Of a stretch of 19,246 bases of DNA, positions 1-10,800 are shown piece after piece. Numbering within the stretch: the first letter of the stretch is position 1; each line of letters opens with the position of its first letter. A program made the translations under genes and the position numbers. The notes beneath the pieces were generated by a model that ran no database searches, was not told where the DNA came from, and saw nothing but the letters and a program-made list of their open reading frames with translations. Source of the DNA: Monosiga brevicollis MX1 (lineage: Eukaryota; Opisthokonta; Choanoflagellata; Craspedida; Salpingoecidae); the NCBI RefSeq assembly GCF_000002865.3, contig NW_001865051.1, positions 991,621-1,010,866 on the forward strand, written 5' to 3'.

Positions 1-93
1 ACCCTGATGTATAGCCTTTTGGCGAAATAAATTCATGTGAGTATCGAGGAGGCCTTCTGCGTGTCTCACCTCGCATTGCTTGGGGGCTCGTAG

Positions 94-648
94 AACATGA
101 GTGACTTCCGAACCGGCGTTGTCAACCCTCTCTGTAAGTCAAAGAAACTGGAGCTTTCCATAGCGCATGAGATTCGTCGCACTTGTGCACCACCCTAGAA
201 TGTTCATGCCTTATGTTTCTGGCTTGGCTTGGCCCGGAATATGATAGATGGCGGGATAGATGAGGCCCAGGGAGCTACCTACGATGATGCTGACGCTGAT
301 GGGGACGGCGACTATCAGGACGTGCATCAAGAAGCTTGGGAGCAAGCCAATGATGAGGATTTGGAGGCCGATGGCATGTACTCGGACATGTTCAATGAGC
401 CAGATATTGGGGAAGATGAGAGCGGTTATTTGGATGTGGGCGCGGACGCGCAGAACTTTGAGGATGTAGAGCAGCCGGGATTTGGATTTGATGCTTTTGA
501 CCCGAATGATGGCTTCGATCAGAACGGGTTTGACGATTCATACTTTGAGGCCGATGGCCTTGATCAAAGCGGTAACGCCGATGAATATCTCGAAGCCGAT
601 GGTTTTGAGCAAGAGGACGCTGCCTTTGACGATGAAGCTGATGAATGA
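94..648 (+). CDS. 3' end of a gene for an acidic protein with repeated tyrosine motifs (possible receptor tail)
   Basis: I propose two exons, 94..133 and 248..648, joined across a 114-base intron (donor GTAAGT at 134, acceptor ending at 247). The second exon is strongly acidic (Asp/Glu) and ends at TGA 646-648. The first exon either starts translation at ATG 97 or is an internal exon behind the acceptor CTCGTAG (ending 93), in which case the gene enters from outside the window. The join creates an NPLY motif. Six more tyrosines follow, each with Asp or Glu within two residues downstream: YDDA (codon at 280), YQDV (313), YSDM (379), YLDV (427), YFEA (541) and YLEA (586). LEADG recurs, with the variant FEADG. 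NPxY and YxxM are known phosphotyrosine-type docking motifs, so a cytoplasmic signalling tail is plausible. No membrane segment or enzyme domain is visible. An alternative is a standalone protein starting at ATG 241. An acceptor ending at 259 would also keep frame. The family is not recognised. Confidence 0.5.
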
Positions 649-1244
649 GTGTACCTTGCCACCGATCGGAGAATCAAGACCTTTGGTCGGTTTGATTTTG
701 TACACTACTTGAGGCGATTCGCAACGCCGTTGAGCATGCCACGAAGTGAAGTTGTCAAAGTGGTGCTCGATTTCTTGAGATGGTGTCTTCATGTTGGTTT
801 CGTTTTGTTTCCACCCTCTCGTCTCTTGTCGATATCATGATAGAACTGTGTGGTCTCGTGGTTATGCGTGAGGGCTCTTTGTCGATGTCTCTTTTTGTTT
901 CGGGGCGACGGGGGACGGATTGGGGAGGGCTCACCGAGTCTTGTCAGTTTCGTTTCGCTGGTTTCAGTTGAACTCTTGGTTTTGGCTTTGGTTTTTTGAT
1001 TTTGTTGTTTTTTTATTTTTTTTTTGACACTGTGGCTACAATGGGCGTGCGCCCTTTCCCGGCAGCCCTGTACCTGGAGCTTTCTTGTTGATATATAAAA
1101 TGCGAAAGGTGTGAGGTTGAATGCACGCACATTTGTGCACACACAATTGAACGCTCGACAAAAATTCTACAACGTAAAAACGAGGGGCACTGCCCGAAGA
1201 GGTAAAATAGGAGGGAGCTAGGTAGATAGCACGCCAATAGTCAA
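649..1244. other. Convergent intergenic region with 3' untranslated ends
   Basis: This stretch lies between the stop of the acidic-protein gene (+) and the stop of the RMND1 gene (-), so it should hold both 3' untranslated regions. It contains a T-rich run around 1000-1025 and an AT-rich TATATAAA at about 1091. I see no convincing gene, no RNA gene and no canonical AATAAA on either strand. Open frames here have low-complexity translations that follow the T-rich composition. Confidence 0.6.
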
Positions 1245-2998
1245 TCAAGCCAGCCAACGCTCGGCGTAGTGCATGAGCTCGAAGGCAACCTGTGAGGAGA
1301 TTCAACAAGAGCGGAGAGGTGGCACATCAATACAAACGCGGCGGGAGGCAACAAAGAAAAATAGAACGAAAGCCAAAGGATTTGCTCTGACTAATATATG
1401 GCGCACCTCGACTGTGATGAGACCAATAATACCCCATTCAAGCAGCGTGCTGTGGCGCTCGCTCAATGTAATGCGCAGCAGCTCGGCAAGTTCGCTGTGG
1501 TAGCTCACCCGCTCATTGCATAGTCTAATTTTAGAGCCAACAAAGCCGGTCAATTTGTTCAATGGCTTCGTCTGCACCAGAGGGGATGCGGGACAAGTCA
1601 AGCCAACCTTCGCCGTGCCTCAATGTCCAAAAAGCGGCAGGCACTGTCAAACAGAACCTCAAGTTCTTCGCGGTCCCAATAAAAGTCGCTCAGTTCAGTC
1701 GAGCGATTGAGGCTAAGGAGTGGACCATGCGATGAGCATGCAGGATGATGACTTGGCAGAGGCAAATAAAAAGCCAAGTGCCATCAGTTGCAAGGGCAGT
1801 TGCTTACTTGTGCCTAAGGCTGAGGAGCTCCCCGTATAGCTGCAGTACCGTGGACCGGGATATCCGCAACTCACGACCTTCCTTGATATCATTTGTGATC
1901 CATTCAATCTGATTGTACCAAGACAAAATGCACGAGACGTAGTGGGTCAACAAGGAGCTGTTGGCTGGCCATTGGCCGGGGTGAGGGAGCCAACCTTTTG
2001 AGCAAACGTTGCCAATTCCGTTTCCAAAATGCCCAGCTCTATAGAGAGGGCTACGGCGTGTGACACTGCAAATTGTTCGAGAGATCGATCGCCAACCTGT
2101 AGCGCCACGATGAGCATCAAGCCAAAGGCAATATGGCCGGCAAAATCGTATTTTTTTTTTTTCTTTTGCTGTCTCCTTTTTTTCTTTTTTCGTTTGCAAC
2201 CGACAACACAAGGCATCTCACGGCCACTATATAATCTTACCTGGGCATCCTCGGAGCTGTGGAAAGCGAGGTAGTCGTGCTCGTGCTGGGTCTAAGCGCC
2301 ATCAATGATCGTTTCGGTCCAAATGCATGCGCAACATGAGGCCTCCTTGCCATTGGTGAGGGGCACGCACCAAATCGGCCGGGAAACCATGCAACGAACT
2401 GTTGGAAGATCCTGATCTGCAAGATGGATGAGGCCTTTGCGCAAGAAGGAACGTTGGCCGCCATCGAGGGTGTAGAGCAGAATTTCGTGCTCTTGTTCCG
2501 CAAGGCGCTGAGAAATGGGGTCGGATTCGACGGCCCGCAATAGGGAAAAGAGAGCACGCAGCACGTTTGGGCGCAGGCCCCAGGCAATGATGGCCCCGGA
2601 GGAAAAGATGAAGACGCGCTGGTGGTCGGCATTATTGTCGTAGTTGAGCGTGATGTGACGCACGTGTTGCGCTAGCTCATTCACAAAGGGTGTCTATGCG
2701 GAGTAGAGCGCAACCATCGTGCGCAGGGCAGGCATGGGGTAGAGGAGAAAAAAGGCATCAAGGGCATGGTTGAGGTACATCGCGACTCTCTGAGCATGGG
2801 AGATGTTCCCGAGTGCAGTACCTTGACAAACATCGTTTGCCTTGCAAGTACGCTGTCCAGTTTGGGCAGGCTATAGGAACGGGCTGTTTTGAGAGCGTGG
2901 ACCTCCCACGTTTTGGCGCGCGCCTCGCTCTGCAATGCTCGAAATGAGCACAGGGGCATGGCGCCGGGCCGCCAGCGACTGGTCAGAGCGCGCAACAT
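1245..2998 (-). CDS. RMND1: RMND1-like mitochondrial inner-membrane protein (DUF155/RMD1 family)
   Basis: There are eight exons on the minus strand: 2998..2822, 2693..2400, 2285..2241, 2096..1995, 1908..1808, 1712..1608, 1524..1407 and 1289..1245. Together they give 987 bases and 328 residues, with all phases consistent. In animals RMND1 is an inner-membrane protein needed for mitochondrial translation. The start MLRALTSRWRPG looks like a mitochondrial presequence. Family landmarks follow in order: SYSLPKLDSVL (about 40-52); VFIFSSGAIIAWGL, the conserved hydrophobic strand with Trp (about 83-96); LEQFAVSHAVALSIELGILE; GELLSLRH; DFYWDREELEVLFD; RLCNERVSYHSELAELL; and the terminal LEW-GIIGLITVEVAFELMHY membrane helix. 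Length is somewhat below the human protein. The last helix is completed only by splicing the short final exon (acceptor CTCACAG, ending at 1290). The acceptor for the 2285 exon could instead be six bases upstream, adding two residues. Family identity is firm; exact exon edges are inferred. Confidence 0.88.
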
Positions 2999-3280
2999 GG
3001 CCCAGGCTCAAGCGCTTGCTGCCGTTGGAGCTGAAGGCTACTCTTGGTCTGGGCGTGCCAGCTCTCCAGATCAAGACGGAAGGAACAGCTGCCAGTACCT
3101 CTGGCTATGGCTCTTGCAGGCCTGCACAGCAACCCGCACATAGAAAGGTGCAGGACCGTTATAACACAAACCACGAGGAGTTATTGAAGTTCGTCTTCTA
3201 CCATTGAGCCCCCCAGCTCCCTGCTGGCGCCACGGGCACGACGTACCAGCTCTGAGCAATGTGCGAGCCGCTCCGCGAGT

Positions 3281-3420
3281 CAATCTCTGAGTCTGTGTGT
3301 CCGAGTCGAGTGTCTGTGTCTGAGTCTGTGTCTCTTGAGTCCGTGTCTGAGTCTGTGTCTGAGTGTCTGCGTCTGCGTCTGCGTCTGTGTGTCTGAGTTG
3401 TCCGAGCCTGTGTCTGTGCT
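3281..3420. repeat. Degenerate GTCTGA/GTCTGT/GTCTGC hexamer repeat
   Basis: Read on the plus strand, units of six bases beginning GTCT (GTCTGA, GTCTGT, GTCTGC, with GTCCGA variants) recur for about 140 bases. The minus strand is therefore a run of CAGACA/CAGACT units. The copies are imperfect, which suggests an old, drifting minisatellite-like tract. It makes long but meaningless open frames (Thr-Gln or Asp-Thr repeats) on the minus strand. Confidence 0.8.
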
Positions 3421-3463
3421 GCGTTTCTGTGCGCGCTGCAACTGTCAAATGGGCTTTCGTCTG

Positions 3464-3512
3464 TACTCTCGTGTGTGTGCTCTCGTGTGTGTGCTCTTGT
3501 GTGTGTGTGTGG
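3464..3512. repeat. CTCTCGTGTGTGTG-type short tandem repeat
   Basis: Three near copies of a unit of about 15 bases (CTCTCGTGTGTGTG, the last with CTCTTG) run into a GTGTGTGTGTG tract. The tract is in the upstream region of the CKAP5 gene, just after the GTCTGA repeat. Confidence 0.7.
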
Positions 3513-3803
3513 ACGAGTGGTTGGATGTGTGTGGGCCGGCTGCTGTCGATGTATCACAGCTTCACCTTGAAGCCTCTAAGGCAAATGGCTTACAAGTGTG
3601 GCCGAAGGGCTACGATGGTGTGTAAAGCAAGACGCAAACGTGTGGTGTGTGCTTGAGTGCTACATTGTCTGACATTTTATTGTCAGCATTAATGAAATAT
3701 GTGATAACATCACACTTTCAAAATGGCGGGAATTTTTGAATTCAACGTCTGACAAGCCATCGATTTAGTTCAGAGTGTGTCAAGTGTCATACTTTTGGCT
3801 TCA

Positions 3804-3808
<5 letters not shown>

Positions 3809-3855
<47 letters not shown>

Positions 3856-3865
3856 AAATTTCGGA

Positions 3866-3913
<48 letters not shown>
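3809..3913. repeat. Two neighbouring (CT)n microsatellites
   Basis: Two CT dinucleotide arrays of roughly 45 and 42 bases are separated by a short spacer containing AAATTTCGGATTTTT. The first array is also preceded by AAATTTC, so the array plus its left flank looks duplicated. The tract is polypyrimidine on the plus strand. In the other direction it gives an Arg-Glu repeat open frame, which I do not regard as a gene. Confidence 0.95.
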
Positions 3914-3915
<2 letters not shown>

Positions 3916-4375
3916 TCCCTGACTGACAGGTACGTCGTGTGTCGCTCGCGTCGTCGCGTCCTCGTGTGCTCGTCCTCGTCGCGTTGGGGGACCGAAATGG
4001 CATCGTGTGCGCGTAGAGATGTGCACGCAGGGGGGAAAAATGTGGGTGTGGAAAAAGTCAGCAAGCGGGCTTTTTGATATCGTTTGGAATGTACTTGGTG
4101 AAAAGGAGAGAGGCAGGCCAATCTTGGAATGTCGGCGGGCGACCAGTGTGCCCTCGCGGCATGGCCCTGTGCGAGCGAGAGCAGCATTGTCTCACCACAC
4201 TTCTGGCGGTCTTCCCCACCTGTTGCACCAACAACAACAAAACCTACAGACTTTGTTCTGCAGACAAGATCGAACTGCATTGGTCCCGATCGGCCTGGCA
4301 AACGGTCTGAATCCCTGTTCCGACCCATGACAGTCAGACGAGCTTGAGATAGTTTACCCGGCCCCACCCGCCACA

Positions 4376-4812
4376 ATGGACGGCGCGCCGTCGGAGGAGA
4401 ACTTTTCTGCTCTCTCATTGGAAGATCGCTTGACGCACAAGTCCTGGAAAGCGCGCAAGAGTGCTTTTGACGAGCTGAAATCGGCCTTTGATGCCTCACC
4501 AGACGAGAACGATGACGTGTTCCGTCACAATGCTTCGGCCATCCTCACGGCCATTCTCGATAGCAACATGCCAGCCCAGGCCGCAGCTCTCGAAGCTGCC
4601 TGCAGCTTTGTTGCCAATGCCTCCAAGTAGGTGCATTCCCAAAATTCGTTTGTTTGGTTTTTTTGGTGCCCAACTTTGCAAGGCGTTGCCTCACTGAAAG
4701 CCCACAATCATAATGTCCACAGGTCCCAAGTGTCTGGCATGCTGAGCCAGTTGGCTGGTAATGCGGCCAAGAAATGCGTTGGCTCCGTCAAAACCTCCAT
4801 CCGGGTCAGTTG

Positions 4813-4848
<36 letters not shown>

Positions 4849-7800
4849 ATTTCAACAGACTCGCACTCGCCCCTGCTCTGCCTCCCTCGGCGGGTCCGAT
4901 TGGCAGATAGCCTCAACCCTACCAAGCTAGCCGGAAGCTGACACGTAAAATTATGGGGCCCTCGCTTCTCAATTGTAGGACAAAGCTGGAGAAATGCTAG
5001 TCGAGGCCGTGAATACAGCTGGCACTGGTGAAGGCGTTGTGGAGCCCTTGGCCGCCGTCTTTGGCGCTCGTCAGCCCAAGACCGCCATGGGTGGATGCGT
5101 CGTCCTCAATCTGCTGCTGGAAAACTTTGGCCCCACACTCATCGCCCCAAAGCCCATCCTCAAGGTACGTTGCTCCACCTCACCTTTACGCCAAAGTCCC
5201 AACAGTGCGCCACTCTCACGGACCACGGTCTCCGTATTAGGAGCTGGCCAAACCTTTTGCCTCACCCAATAAGGACGTGCGCGACGCGGCCCAAGCCCTG
5301 ACGGTGACTCTGTATGGTTTTTTGGGCCCTGCTGTTCAGCCTGCCCTCAAATCTCTCAAGCCAGTGCAAGTCTCTGAGATCGAAGCTGCTTGGGCAGACG
5401 TCACCCCCGGCGGTGCCAAGCCCCTGCGCAAGGCTGGTGCCCGCCCCACTGCAGGCGGACCTGCTGGTGCAACGGCCGCAGCCGAGGGCAGTGAACAAGA
5501 AAGCGAGGACATTGACGAAGAAGCCGCCAGCATGCCGGACGCCTACGAGCTGGCTGAGCCTGTAGAAGCACTGAGCCAACTTCCCAAAAACTTGAGCAGC
5601 GCCTTACGCGAGCCCAAGTGGAAAGATCGTCTTGAAGCGCTCGAGGCTGCGCACAAGGTTCTGGCGGTCCCCCGCCTGGCGGACGGGGCCTACGAAGATC
5701 TCGTGAATCAGCTGAAAACGGTGGGTGCTTTGCTGGACTGTGATTCGATCGTTCTCACGATGCCAGGGCTGTCAACCATTGGAACTCATGCTCATATGCC
5801 TGAATGCAGATCATCGCTCAAGACTCAAACGTAATGGTTGTGGCCGCCGCTGGCAACTGCATCACCGCCATGGCCGACGGCCTGCGAGAGCGTTTCCAAC
5901 GCTGTGCCAACATTGTACGAAATTCGCCATGGGAACTTGTCAGCGCTTTGATGTGAAAACTTACGAGTCGACCTTTCATCCCAAATTTCACGCGGCAGAT
6001 TTTTGAAACACTTCTGGAGAAATTCCGTGAGAAGAAGCTCAGCGTTGTCAAGAGCATCCAGGCCGCCGTCATTGCTTGCTTTCGCAGCCTCAGCCTTGAC
6101 AAGACGGCTGACCCGTTTGTCACCAGCCTTCAGGCCAAAAATCCTGAACAAAAGCAACAGACCGCTTTGGTAAACTCTCAACTCAACTCTGCCTCCAATG
6201 TGTTGTTGATGTCCTCGGCTCACGTGGCACTCTTTGTTGCCCTGGCTCTCGCGTGGCTGCGCCATAGTCACTGCAACGTTGCGTCCTCAATGCTGGCAGC
6301 AACGCGGCAGACAAAGGCTTCATGTCCAAACTGTGTCCTGCTTTGGTGACCAACCTTGAGGATCGAGTTGCTCCGGTTCGCGACGCCGCCGCCTCTGCTC
6401 TGGCTGCATTTTGGAAGGTAAATTTTTATTTTTATTTTTTTCCTCCCGACACCGCAATCCCTTTGTGCTTCGCAATCGGCCAGTGAGCGCAGCCGACTGT
6501 ACCTGTGAGGGTGTGTACTATGCTTGATGCCTGAGCTTCCTCTTGACCTCGGTGTGGGGGTGAAAATAGGTGGCCGGTGAGCGCCCAATGAAGCCTTATG
6601 TGGCCCAACTGGATGACCGCATGAAGGCCAAGATTGAGAAGGAGATGAGCGGTCTGGAAGACACTGCATCCACAACAACGAAGCCCGCGCGTAAGGCAAC
6701 AGCAAGCACCGCGGCCCCCACCAGTGCCAAGCCAAAGGCCACCAAGGCCACCAAGGCCAAGCCTGCGAGCTCTCGGCCTGCTACTGGTGCAAAGCCCGCC
6801 CGCCGCGCGTCCACTGCAGTGTCTTCAAAGGTGCGCAAAAATAATCTGGCGGGAAGCCCACGCCTGTTTTGAGGCGGTGCCAAATTGCGCTCATTTCCCA
6901 TGCCAAACCCAGGGCAAAACTTCAAACCGAGCGTCTGGTAGTGGTCCCGCCGGTGCGGGTGCCTACAGTGACTCGATCGATACCCCAACAGACGTCACCA
7001 TGGCTGACGACCAGGTCAGTCTTGCGATCCCGTTGGTAAACCGTCTCAAGTTTAAAGCGGGCTGACTTTTCTTCTTTTTTTTTTCTTTTTGTACTTGCCT
7101 CGCGCTTGCTTGTTCAGGCGGAAGAAGCTCTGGGTGGGGTTTTGAAGCCCACCATCATTACTGATCTGAAATCTAGCGTCTGGAAAGAGCGCTTGGCCGC
7201 CCTTGATGCGAGCATTCCCATGGTCGGGGCTGCAAGCTTGGGTTCGTCAACAGCCGCATCGCTGCTGAATCCAAAAATGATTGCCGCCCCACCACCTCTC
7301 TAACCACGTGGTGCACGTAGGCGAGCGGGAGATTACAGCGCTTTTCAGCCTCCTGAAGGAGAGATCCAAGCAATGGAAAGAGAGCAACTTCCAGGTTGGC
7401 CCTGCCTATCCATTCTAGGCCTGACTTCCCGCGTTCAGAGAGTCACGTTCTAGCCATCTTCTGTTGGTGCCCCATGACCTGCCAATGACCTTTTAACGCA
7501 TTGTCCGCTATTTCCCCGTGCTAGGTGATGAGCCGAATGTTTGAACTACTCTCCACGGCCATCGTGCAAGCCAGTGCCTGCCATCCCGGCTGTGCCCACG
7601 ATATCTTGCCCGTTTTGACGGAGAAACTTGGTGATCTGAAGGTCTCCAAAGCAGCACGTGAGCTGTGCCAGGCCTTGACCGACGTTTTAGGTCTCAACTT
7701 TGTGGCCCTGCGTTTGTGCCAGGCCGCCAAGACACACCGTAGCCCCAAAGTAGGTGTTCTCGTTCAAGGACCTACCGTGCGAAACAACCGTGTTGCCACG

Positions 7801-10800
7801 TCCAGCCAATACTGATGGAAAATGCGCCTCATTAGGTACAATCGGAAACTCAGCAATTCTTGGCCGAGCTCATCCAGCAACATGGCCTGGCCCTGGCCAC
7901 GAAGCCTGTTGTTGCCTTCTGCAAACAGGCCCTCGCGCACATGAACCCTGCCGTACGGACAGCCGCCGTCGAGCTCATCGGAACCCTGCATCTCTGCATG
8001 GGGGATGGGATTAAGGCTGCTTTCCGCAACGAAAAGCCAGCCATTGTTGAGCTGATTGATAAGCGCTGTGCCGAAAATGCGGGCAAGACTGCACCCACGG
8101 TGGCCTCAAGCAAGAGCAAACACGGCGATGAAGATGGTATCGAGGAGGGCACAGATAGCAACGAGGCTGCTGGTGAATCATCGGCCCCTCCGTCCCGCGC
8201 TGCCCAAGCAAAGGCTGCTGCTGCTGCTTTTGATGGCCAACGCGTGAGCCTCGCCTCGGTCCTGCCTCCCTCTACCATTGAAGAGCTGGATAACTCCTCG
8301 TGGAAGCTTCGCAGCGCGGCCTTGGACGCCATTGGCGCAGCCTTGGATAAACACCCCTATCTGACGGCTGACTTCAACGATCTAGCCCTGCCGTTGGCCC
8401 GGCGTTTGGAGGATAGCAACAAGAACCTGATCACAACGACTTTGAACCATGTGGGCCGCATGGCAGGTGCCATGGGCCCCGAAGGCGTCCGTGGCTTTGT
8501 TCAACACCTGCAGGCAGGCGTCGTGGGTGTGCTGACAGACCCCAAGGAAGCCGTGCGTGCGGCCGCCATCCAAGCCCTTGATGCATGGGCCGCGCAAGCT
8601 GATGTCCAAGTCATGTTCGAGGTGCGTAGGTCATGTCCACCACTACCAGGAAATCTGATGCCGCGATGTTGACCAGCTGGGCTCTCTTTTGCTAGCGTGC
8701 ACTTCGCGCATTTGTTTCATTTTGGTTGGGTTTTGTTTGTACGTTGGCGTGTTTTTGTTTTCTCTTCAACACATTGCTTTGAACTGACCTTGCTCTTGAA
8801 CAGAATTGCGTTCCTGCCATGTTATCGGGAAAGCCTCATGGCCAGTCATCCATTATGACCTGGTTGGCATCTCAAATCGATGCTGCTGATGAGGTGCGAC
8901 ATTTCGATGGCTGGTGCATGACAGCCGCACAAGCCTCCGCGTTTCTCTTCCTGCTCTGAATGCGCATAAGATCAGAGAGCAAGATGGCATTGCTGACCGC
9001 TGTGTTGACCCGTGCGTAGTTGACGGACGTCAAGGTCTTGGTCAAGCCCACACTTGGCGAGCTTGTAGATCGCAATCAGGATGTCCGTCGCGCAGCACAG
9101 ACGCTGCTCAACGTAAGTCCACTCGCAGGCGCGTTGTGCTATCCCTTGTGCGCAATGTGCTTGTATTTGCTCCAAGACTCACGTCGCTCTTGTGGATATC
9201 AATGCGTTTGCTCTAATTCAGGCCCTGGTCAAAATTATCAAGCCTTCGCTTTTGAAGAAAGCCATCATGTCGCGCAAGGATGGCGATCAGGCCACAATGC
9301 TGGCGTGTCTTGACAAGGCAATCGAGCAAGCTGGAAGTGCCGTCGCTAGCACGGCCGCGACGAATGCAGCGCCTGCGGCTGCAGCTGCGCCACAAGCGTC
9401 CGCCTCGACGCGTGGTTCCTCGGGCGATACCAAGGTGCCGCGACGCAGCATTGCCAAATCGGACCGCTCCCGTGCAGAAGCCTCACGCAAAAGCACTGCG
9501 TCCAAGGTGCGCCTTGCTGATTCGACGTGCTTCATTACCAGCGTCTCCTGGCATGATGCCGACTGCTCATCATGCTGTGGTACCCGATTACTACAGATTG
9601 ATACGGGACTACAATCAGATGATGTTCGTGAACCACCCCTGTCGACCAGTGCCGGGCGCGCCAGCCGGATGAAGGACATCAAGGCCCACAAGGTACGGTG
9701 CACTGTTTGCGTCTTGCTTCCTGTTTCCATATTGGCGCCTCGTCCTGCGACAATGGTGCAGCAGAATGAATGCTCAATCTTAACTCTTACTAGGTGCTCA
9801 AGTGGAGCTTTGACACGCCCCGTCCAGAGCATGTGCAGCAACTGAGTCAGCAGTTCAAACCCAGCGTCAGCCGTGAACTGCACAAACTCATGTTCTCTTC
9901 TGACTTTAAGGACTTCAACACGGCACTTGACATGCTTATTGAGGTGAGGCCGAACTCTGAGGTGTCAAAGAAGCCTGTCCACACGGATGTATCTCGGCTG
10001 ATCAATTTGGTTGTGAAATCCCGCCATTGCAGTGTGCTTGCGGCGAGAAGGCGTTCTTCGCAGCAGAAGCCTGCAGTCAGCTTGACCTGCTGCTGATGTG
10101 GGTGACGCTGCGGTTTTTCGAGACAAACCCAGCGGTCCTGCTCAAGTCCTTAACCTTCACACATGGTCTTTTGCGGACCGCCAGCGAGCGCAACTACGAG
10201 CTGTCCGACTATGAAGCGGCGGCCTTTGTGCCCTACCTCTTGCAAAAATCGGGTGACAAGATGGAACCCGTTCGAAAAAGTGTAAAGGACATCATGCACG
10301 CCCTCGAGTTTGTCTACCCTTCGAGCAAGCTATTTGGACGTCTGTTGGATGGCCTCAAGACCAAAAACGCGCGCCAGCGAGAGGCTTGCATGCAAGAGAT
10401 TGGACGCCTGATTCAAAAACACGGCATGAGCGTTTGCGGTGCTCAGGGTCCGGCCAAGGCCATGAAAACAGTGGCTTCCAACATTGCTGATCGGGACTCG
10501 AATGTTCGCAATGCAGGTCGGTGCCAAGCTTTGTCGCTATTTACTGGCCTTTTTTGATACAGATGTTCATATGCGTGGTGTTGCGATGAAACATTGTAGC
10601 CTTGACGGTGGTATGCAATGTCCACGACATCATCGGCGACAAGGTGCACGCCCTTATGGGCCAACTCAACGGCAAGGAAAGCGAGTAAGTGTGGCATGCT
10701 GGTCTTGCTGCCGTGCTCTTGGAAGAAGGGGAAAAACTGAAGTAGCTCGTGGAACAAGTACAACGCTTGGCCACAATCGACGCTCATGTCGCGCCGTCTC

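Larger units (their letters stand above)
2999..4375. promoter_or_regulatory. Divergent intergenic region between RMND1 and CKAP5
   Basis: This is about 1.4 kb between two divergent starts, so it should carry both promoters. It contains GTCTGA/GTCTGT repeats (about 3281-3420), GTGTGT-type repeats (about 3464-3512), an AT-rich island (about 3660-3790) with short palindromes, and two CT arrays. I see no clear TATA box. The base context just before the CKAP5 ATG (CCACAATGG, A at -3 and G at +4) suits initiation. Open frames across the region translate only the repeats, and I found no gene in it. Confidence 0.5.

Noticed and set aside
1-93. Donor-like GTGAGT at 37 as the end of an upstream exon of the acidic-tail gene
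   Set aside because: In the phase needed by the exon at 94 there is a TAA at 28-30, so this donor does not fit. Another upstream exon may exist outside the window.
1088-1100. TATATAAA as a promoter TATA box
   Set aside because: It lies between convergent 3' ends and no gene starts just downstream on either strand.
789-1142. Minus-strand 117-residue Lys/Thr-rich frame
   Set aside because: Composition follows the T-rich plus strand, there is no family similarity, and it lies in the 3' region between convergent genes.
1273-1503. Plus-strand 76-residue frame
   Set aside because: It is antisense to the last RMND1 exons, whose minus-strand translation matches the family clearly.
3071-3557. Minus-strand frames rich in Thr-Gln or Asp-Thr
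   Set aside because: They are translations of the GTCTGA/GTCTGT repeat in two frames, with no sign of a gene.
3801-4499. Minus-strand 232-residue open frame with Arg-Glu repeats
   Set aside because: It is the reverse reading of the CT arrays and then the antisense of CKAP5 exon 1. The repeats translate as RE runs and nothing outside them looks like a protein family.
9287-9883. Minus-strand 198-residue frame
   Set aside because: It is a shadow of CKAP5 exons 16-18. The plus-strand frame carries the TOG4 end, linker and TOG5 start with correct splice phases.
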